64,000 nt of DNA from assembly GCF_013113715.1 (NCBI RefSeq), contig NZ_CP053344.1, forward strand, positions 2,418,001 to 2,482,000, in the 5' to 3' direction. Below the pieces are notes generated by a model. It did not search any database, was not told where the DNA came from, and saw only the letters and a program-made list of their open reading frames with translations. This DNA is from Herbiconiux sp. SALV-R1. GTDB taxonomy: Bacteria; Actinomycetota; Actinomycetes; Actinomycetales; Microbacteriaceae. The position numbers and the translations under genes were made by a program. Of this stretch, positions 59,068 to 64,000 are shown in pieces (within the stretch, counting starts at the first letter, position 1; the number at the start of each line of letters is the position of its first letter).

Positions 59068-60537
59068 CTACGCGCACCAGTCGGGGAGGAACCCCGGCAC
59101 GCTGCGGGTGACGGTGCCGGAGGCGATCTGCACGAAGGTGGTCGTCATCTCGGAGTAGCCGGGGAGGGGGTACCCGTCGGTGACGGCGCCGGAGGCGATG
59201 GTCTCGACGGCGAGGTACTGTCCGTTCGGCGAGACGCAGAAGCCGCGGATGCGCGCCCCCTGCGAGGCGGGCCGGTACAGCTCCCGGGTTCCCGCGTCGT
59301 CGGCGTACACGATGACGGAGTTCTGCACGGGCGCCGCCGAGCTGTAGTCGACCTCGTCGTACTGCCGCACGGTCGCGCCGCTCGCGAGCGTGACGATCGC
59401 TCCCGGGTAGAGGGCGGGGTCGACGTCGGGCGCGTCTTGCACGAGCGGCGCCACCTGCCCCGTGGAGAGGTCGATGGTGGAGGTGCCTGCCGGGTCTGCC
59501 ACCACGAGCTGCAGCCCTCCGGCGAGGAAGTCGCGCATCTCGGAGTGCTGCCCGAGCGGCACCGGCTCGGCCCCACCGATCGGGTCGAGCAGGTAGAGCT
59601 GCTGGTCGGTGCTCTGCGCGACGATCGACGAGCTCCCCGGCACGAACTGCCAGTCGACCACCCTCAGCGGCTCGCCCCCGAACCCGGTGACCTCCTCGGC
59701 CTTGCCCGACACCGACTTCGGGTCGAACACGAACAGCGTGTTCTGGTAGCTGCGGCCGGTGACCGCATCCTCTCCCCCGTTCACCGTGTAGCCGAACAGC
59801 CCGGCCGACACCGAGGCGTGCAGGTTCTGGATGCGCCCGCCCGCCGGCGTGAACACGGTTCCGCCCGTGCTCGCCCCGTCGGCGCCCTCGACCGAGACCA
59901 CGAGACTGCTCGCCCCCTGCTCGTCGAGCTCCACCACGGCGAGCGCCCCCGGCACCACCTGGAACTGCTGGATGCGCGGCGCCTCGAACACCACCTCGCT
60001 CCCCGCCCCGTCGCCCGCGGTGAGCTTCGAGCGCACGATCTGGTCGGTCGGTTTGTCGGCCCCCGCCGCCAGTCCGCCCCGGCGCAGCAGTGTGGTCACG
60101 TCGACGTCGGGGGTGGTGAAGTCGTAGTCGAGCGCGCCCCGCAGCCCGGTGGCCGAGCCCTCGACGTCGTCGACCCGGATGCTGTACGCCGTCGCGTAGT
60201 CGAGCACACCCGTGAAGGTGATCTGCACGTCGGCACCCGTCGACTCGACCGTGAACGGCGTCGCGGGGGTGACCTCGACCTGGGAGGCGTCGACCGGGGC
60301 GAGCGCCTGGTCGGCGTGCAGCACGAGCTTCTGGCCCGCGCGCGAGATCACCGACTGCGCGTTCACCGACCCAGCGTCGAGCTTCGGCCCGCGCAGCACC
60401 GCGGCCGCTCCGAGCCCGGCGGCCGCGAGCGCGAGAATGCCGAGCACCGCCACGGTCGAGCGCCGGAACCTGCGGTACCCGTTCGCCGTGCTGCGCGATC
60501 GCGGTCCACCGCGAGCACCACCTGAACCCGTCGTCAC
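59068..60537 (-). CDS. Membrane-anchored extracytoplasmic beta-propeller-like protein
   Basis: 489 residues from GTG 60537. An N-terminal basic patch and membrane segment (~28-50) precede an Ig-like region (VLHADQALAPVDASQVEVTPATPF). The rest is strand-rich with repeated blade-like stretches such as LYLLDPIGGAEPVPLGQ, TSTIDLSTGQVAPLV and NGQYLAVETIASG, resembling a WD40/YVTN-like beta propeller. No catalytic motif. It lies behind the TIGR03943/permease pair in the same direction, so it may work with them at the envelope. Confidence 0.75.
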   Translation of the reverse strand: MTTGSGGARGGPRSRSTANGYRRFRRSTVAVLGILALAAAGLGAAAVLRGPKLDAGSVNAQSVISRAGQKLVLHADQALAPVDASQVEVTPATPFTVESTGADVQITFTGVLDYATAYSIRVDDVEGSATGLRGALDYDFTTPDVDVTTLLRRGGLAAGADKPTDQIVRSKLTAGDGAGSEVVFEAPRIQQFQVVPGALAVVELDEQGASSLVVSVEGADGASTGGTVFTPAGGRIQNLHASVSAGLFGYTVNGGEDAVTGRSYQNTLFVFDPKSVSGKAEEVTGFGGEPLRVVDWQFVPGSSSIVAQSTDQQLYLLDPIGGAEPVPLGQHSEMRDFLAGGLQLVVADPAGTSTIDLSTGQVAPLVQDAPDVDPALYPGAIVTLASGATVRQYDEVDYSSAAPVQNSVIVYADDAGTRELYRPASQGARIRGFCVSPNGQYLAVETIASGAVTDGYPLPGYSEMTTTFVQIASGTVTRSVPGFLPDWCA

Positions 60538-60548
60538 GTCGCCTCGGC

Positions 60549-61430
60549 TCAGCCCAGGTACGGCTGCGCGGGCTGCGCGACCGCCTCGATCTCGGCGGGC
60601 ACGAACGCGATGGTCTGCGTGCTCGTGGTGCTGGGGTTCGACTCGAACCCGCCGCTCGCGGTCACCCACGAGTCGACGGCGTAGCTGTTCTGCCAGTCGG
60701 GCAGGTAGACCGGAACCCCGACGGGCTGGGCGTCGACGGCGCAGCAGGTGACGATGAACCGGGCGATGTAGAACACGTTCTCGGGGTCGCTCTGGTCGGG
60801 CGTGACGAAGCCGGTGAGGGTCGCGCTCTTGCCCGCGAAGTAGTCTTCGCCGGCGCCCTGGCGCAGCAGCGACGCCCAGTCCTTCACGGTGAAGGAGGCG
60901 GTGTCGCTGCCCACGAGGTTCTCGGTGGCGCCGGTGTCGGTGACCGCGGCGGAGGCGTTGAGGTCGCGCTGGTCGACGGTCGCCGTGGTGAGGGTCGAGG
61001 GCGGCACCACGAGCAGTGCCACCACGGTGTCCACGATCACGAGCACACCTGCGGCGGCCCACACGAGGTCGAGACCGCGGCGCCGGCGCGAGGACTCAGA
61101 GGGCGATGGCGCGGGCGAGGACGCGGGCTCGAGCGAGCGCGACGACGGATGCGCGTGACCGTGCTCCCCGCCCTCGTGCGAGTCACCGTGACCGTCTCCG
61201 TGACCATGCCCATCGTCGTGACCCCGCGCATCCGCTCTCCCCGACGGCACGACGGCGAACGCGGCGATCACCACGACCCCCGCGAGCACCGCCATCACCA
61301 CCGTGAACTCGAAGTACCGCGGGTGGATGTAGAGCCCCAGCTGACCGGTCGCGGCGAGCCAGACGATGGCCACCACGCCGATGAGGCTGAGCGCGATGCC
61401 GCGCCAGCGGGAGAGCAGTCGGTCACGCAA
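60549..61430 (-). CDS. TIGR03943-family permease subunit
   Basis: 293 residues. Two N-terminal membrane helices, then a His/Asp/Gly-rich loop (GHDDGHGHGDGHGDSHEGGEHG) that should bind metal ions, another helix, and a soluble C-terminal domain (~160-293) with RFIVTCCAVDAQPVGVPVYLPDW. The TIGR03943 pattern and coupling to a permease are typical; in other bacteria such pairs sit near zinc-responsive genes. It overlaps the permease stop. Confidence 0.88.
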   Translation of the reverse strand: MRDRLLSRWRGIALSLIGVVAIVWLAATGQLGLYIHPRYFEFTVVMAVLAGVVVIAAFAVVPSGRADARGHDDGHGHGDGHGDSHEGGEHGHAHPSSRSLEPASSPAPSPSESSRRRRGLDLVWAAAGVLVIVDTVVALLVVPPSTLTTATVDQRDLNASAAVTDTGATENLVGSDTASFTVKDWASLLRQGAGEDYFAGKSATLTGFVTPDQSDPENVFYIARFIVTCCAVDAQPVGVPVYLPDWQNSYAVDSWVTASGGFESNPSTTSTQTIAFVPAEIEAVAQPAQPYLG

Positions 61431-62472
61431 GGAGGTTCACCCCGAATCCGAGAGCGAGGGAGGCCAGGCCCACCACGGCGACCAGCCGCACCAGGGCTGC
61501 CGTGGTGAAGGTGGTGCGCATGAGCGTGATCATCTTCACGTCGACCATGGCGCCGAAGACGAGGAACGCGACGATGCCGCCCGGAAGGAAGGTCGACCCG
61601 AAGGCGAGGATGAAGAAGGCGTCGACGTTGGAGCAGATGGCGATGACGAAGGCGAGGATCATGAGCGCCAGCACCGACCAGACGGGGTTGCCGCCGAGCA
61701 CCGTGAGCACGTCGCGCGACACCCCCACCTGGATGGCGCCCGCGATGGCCGAACCCACGATGAGCGCCGGGAGCATGGTGGAGGTCTCTTCGGCGAAGGC
61801 GACGACCCCGCGCCGCAGCCGGGTGCGCTGCCGGCCCGTCGCCTCGTGGTCGTGCCCGTGGTCGTCGCCGACCCGGCAGGCGGCGTCGAAGGCGGGCGTG
61901 AGCAGCAGCTCGGGCTGCGGGTGCCGGCTGAACAGCCAGCCGACGAGGTTGGCGATGACGAAGCCGCCCACGATGCGGCCGAGGAGGATGCCGTCGTCCC
62001 ACCCGAAGGCCTGATACGTCGTGACGATGGTGACCGGGTTGAGGATCGGCGCGGCGAGGAGGAACGTCATCGCCTCGGGAACGCTGAACCCCTTCATCAT
62101 GAAGCCGCGGGCGAGCGGCACGTTGCCGCACTCGCACACCGGCAGCAGCACGCCGAGCAGCGAGATGGTGACCCGCCGGAGCGCGGGGTTGCGGGGCATG
62201 ATGCGGTGGATGACGTGGTCGGGCACCCAGAACCGCACGACGATCGAGATGAGGATGCCGAGGAAGACGAACGGCAGCGACTCGATGACGACGCTCGTGG
62301 AGAGCGTGACGAAGTCGCGCAGCCGGTCGGGCAGCGCGTCGGGGCCCCAGCCCGCCGTGACCGAGCGCAGCACCAGCAGGGCGAGCACGAGCGCGGCGCC
62401 CACGACGAGACCGCGCACCGCGAGGCGGCGGGCGGGCGGGGCCTGTCGTGGCGTCAGCAGGTCGCTCGTCAC
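61423..62472 (-). CDS. Permease of the DUF318/UPF0718 family
   Basis: 349 residues from GTG 62472, 7 nt behind TACGCT. About eight to nine membrane helices in two halves. The family motif VCECGNVPLARG (about 118-129) is intact, with the mirrored ICSNVDAFF in the second half. A short His/Asp loop (GDDHGHDH) joins the halves. Proposed metal or small-molecule exporter; partner of the downstream TIGR03943 protein. Divergent from the DLH-like gene at 62554. Confidence 0.9.
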   Translation of the reverse strand: MTSDLLTPRQAPPARRLAVRGLVVGAALVLALLVLRSVTAGWGPDALPDRLRDFVTLSTSVVIESLPFVFLGILISIVVRFWVPDHVIHRIMPRNPALRRVTISLLGVLLPVCECGNVPLARGFMMKGFSVPEAMTFLLAAPILNPVTIVTTYQAFGWDDGILLGRIVGGFVIANLVGWLFSRHPQPELLLTPAFDAACRVGDDHGHDHEATGRQRTRLRRGVVAFAEETSTMLPALIVGSAIAGAIQVGVSRDVLTVLGGNPVWSVLALMILAFVIAICSNVDAFFILAFGSTFLPGGIVAFLVFGAMVDVKMITLMRTTFTTAALVRLVAVVGLASLALGFGVNLLA

Positions 62473-62553
62473 TCGAGCAAGCGTAGACGGTCGATGCTGG
62501 AGGTTCCGGGAGGGCGACGGTCGGTCGGCGGATGCGCGGAGCAGAATTGCACG

Positions 62554-63369
62554 GTGACCACCGCATCCGCCGCCCCCACCGCCACCCTCGACGGGTGGAC
62601 CCGGTCGACCTTCAGCGCCGCCGGCCTCACGCACGACCGCTACGAGAAGGGGTCGGGCCCCGGCGTGGTGCTCATTCCCGAGCTGCCCGGCCTCACCCCG
62701 CAGGTGCTGGGGCTCGCCGAGCATCTCGTCTCCGAGGGCTTCACCGTGGTCGTGCCCTCCCCGTTCGGCACCCCCGAGCGCGAGCAGACCGGCGGGTACC
62801 TGCTGCGCACGGTGGGGCGCCTCTGCGTGAGCGCCGAGTTCAGGGCCTTCGCCGTCAACGCGAAGCGCCCGATCACGACCTACCTGCGGGCGGTCGCCGC
62901 CGACCTCGCCGGGCGCGCACCGGGCGGGAAGGTGGGGGTGATCGGCATGTGCTTCACCGGGGGCTTCGCCCTCGCCGCGGCTGTCGACGCGTCTGTCGCC
63001 GCCTCGGTGGTGAGTCAGCCCGCGGCGCCCTTCCCGATCAGCCCGGCCCGCCGGGCCGACCCCGGGTTCTCGGAGGAGGAGATGGATGCGGTGGTCGCGC
63101 GCAGCCGCGACGACGGGTTCTGCGCGCTCGGGCTGCGATTCTCGGCCGACCGCAACTCGCCGCGCGAGCGCTTCGACACGATCGCGCGCCGGCTGGGCGA
63201 CGCGTTCGAGGTGATCGAGCTCGACTCCTCGCCGGGCAACCCCGGCGGTTTCTCGCGGTCGGCCCACTCCGTGCTCACGAGCGAGGTGCGGGAGACGCCC
63301 GGGCACCCCGCGCTCGAGGCGCGCGCCCGGGTCGTGAGGTTCTTGCGGGAGCGGCTCAGCGCATCCTGA
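62554..63369 (+). CDS. Dienelactone-hydrolase family protein
   Basis: 271 residues from GTG 62554. The DLH pattern is clear: IPELPGLTPQVLGLAEHL near the N-terminus with E43, and the nucleophile strand GVIGMCFTGGFALAAA with C133. A later Asp (RFSADRN) and SAHSVLTSEV provide acid and His. DLH enzymes open cyclic esters, often in aromatic breakdown; no such pathway is encoded nearby. No ribosome binding site is seen before the GTG. Confidence 0.88.
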   Translation: MTTASAAPTATLDGWTRSTFSAAGLTHDRYEKGSGPGVVLIPELPGLTPQVLGLAEHLVSEGFTVVVPSPFGTPEREQTGGYLLRTVGRLCVSAEFRAFAVNAKRPITTYLRAVAADLAGRAPGGKVGVIGMCFTGGFALAAAVDASVAASVVSQPAAPFPISPARRADPGFSEEEMDAVVARSRDDGFCALGLRFSADRNSPRERFDTIARRLGDAFEVIELDSSPGNPGGFSRSAHSVLTSEVRETPGHPALEARARVVRFLRERLSAS

Positions 63370-63378
63370 ACCCTCGGC

Positions 63379-64000
63379 TCAGAGGCTCTGCCCGATGTCC
63401 CAGAGCCGGTCGGTGCGACCGTTCAGGGCCTCGGCGACGGCGATGGCCTGGCCGTCGGAGAGCGACGCGACGTAGTCGATCACGCCCCGGCCGCGGCCGA
63501 GCCTGCGGAGCGCGCTCGGTGCGGTGTCGTCGAGGAGGTACGGCCGCTCGGCGGCGAGCCGCTGGTAGCCGTGGGTGGCGAGATCGACCATCTCGACCAG
63601 CCGTCGCGGCACTCGCTTGCGGTCGTGGTCGTCGCCCAGCCACTCGGTGAACGCCTCGACGAGCGACACCAGCACCCGGCTCAGCCCGCGCTGGTACATG
63701 GCGATGTCGGGCCGGTTGAGGATGAAGTGCTTGTGCACGAACTTGAGCACCTTCACCTCGTGCCAGGCGCGGCGGTCGAGGGTGATGATGCCCGTGCGGG
63801 GCGTGTCGGGCGGGGCGGCGACGATGGAGCGCTCGAAGTGGGCGATCCACCGGCTGGTGAAGGTGGAGAGGCGGCGCTCGGCGGCGATCGACCCGTCGAA
63901 CACGGTGGAGAGCAGCCCCTCCACCAGGTCTTCCGACACCACCTGCACCGCGGCGGCGAAGGCGTCGTCGTCGGCGATCCACGGGTCGTCGCGGTGCATG
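63379..64000 (-). CDS. dgt: dGTPase-like HD-domain protein, C-terminal part (cut by window)
   Basis: 207 residues to the stop at 63379, open to the window edge. The visible part is the C-terminal helical region of dGTPase-like proteins: EVKVLKFVHKHFILNRPDIAMYQRG and LVEMVDLATHGYQRLAA match the family. The HD metal-binding residues lie outside. The methionine at 63999 is not taken as the start. The full protein would hydrolyse dGTP (or a related dNTP) to deoxyguanosine and triphosphate. Confidence 0.8.
   Translation of the reverse strand, partial: MHRDDPWIADDDAFAAAVQVVSEDLVEGLLSTVFDGSIAAERRLSTFTSRWIAHFERSIVAAPPDTPRTGIITLDRRAWHEVKVLKFVHKHFILNRPDIAMYQRGLSRVLVSLVEAFTEWLGDDHDRKRVPRRLVEMVDLATHGYQRLAAERPYLLDDTAPSALRRLGRGRGVIDYVASLSDGQAIAVAEALNGRTDRLWDIGQSL

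Noticed and set aside
61366-62553. Upstream extension of the DLH-like frame
   Set aside because: It is antisense to the permease gene and very Arg/Glu/His-rich. The family N-terminus begins at the GTG at 62554.

Overview
The window is about 70% G+C and densely packed, with short intergenic gaps and frequent ATGA/GTGA/TGATG overlaps. Many genes start close behind a TANNNT box with no ribosome binding site, which suggests leaderless transcripts. The G+C, codon use, leaderless starts, DUF3140, DUF2945 and DUF5996 proteins, sugar-use genes and a divergent acetate regulator/acs pair all point to a free-living or plant/soil actinobacterium. Microbacteriaceae is the likely family. This is inferred from gene content, since no rRNA or tRNA gene is present.

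Layout. 1-4.3 kb: two overlapping CNNM/CorC-type membrane proteins (one cut by the window edge) and several small hypotheticals. 4.3-10.3 kb: a secreted E1-like GH5 cellulase, a sortase-like protein, a NarL/DesK-type two-component pair whose receiver domain carries a 72-bp tandem-repeat insertion, and a 92-bp repeat array. 10.3-15.4 kb: an OhrR-type MarR regulator, two methyltransferases, an ArsR-SRPBCC pair with twin operators, RNase H, DUF2945 and a RamA-like regulator divergent from acs. 15.5-20 kb: acs, an autoregulated toxin/HTH-like module, an LMW-phosphatase/ArsC-like protein, an SDR and DUF3140.

20-27.1 kb is a complete glycoside-use locus: binding lipoprotein, two permeases, GH1 and GH51, with a LacI regulator and matching operators at both promoters. 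27.2-28 kb holds an isolated, more A+T-rich DUF3800-like gene followed by a predicted pseudoknotted RNA. 28-32.6 kb: a frameshifted NAD(P)H-hydrate dehydratase, a histidine phosphatase, a lipoprotein, TerC under a yybP-ykoY (Mn2+) riboswitch, and RraA-like and SRPBCC proteins. 32.6-37.7 kb: a vWA/AAA+ pair and an ABC-F ATPase. 37.7-46.6 kb: DUF5996, a hydrolase/SDR pair, a GMC oxidoreductase with a hydrolase/gluconate-dehydrogenase-subunit-3 fusion, a zinc metallopeptidase with a 40-residue partner, and an MFS transporter.

46.7-64 kb: GH15, two SDRs, a 5'-3' exonuclease, an M23 peptidase, an Ala/Gly-rich repeat protein, a second two-component system, a wall-anchored subtilase-like protein with an LAATG tail and no recognisable catalytic His, a palindromic intergenic repeat pair, a TIGR03943/permease pair, a dienelactone-hydrolase-like protein and the C-terminal part of a dGTPase (cut by the window edge).

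Three cross-links stand out. The sortase-like protein and the LAATG-tailed subtilase could form an enzyme-substrate pair. Small tandem repeats begin at or span stop codons at several gene ends. The DUF3800-like gene with its adjacent structured RNA is the best candidate for an undescribed system.
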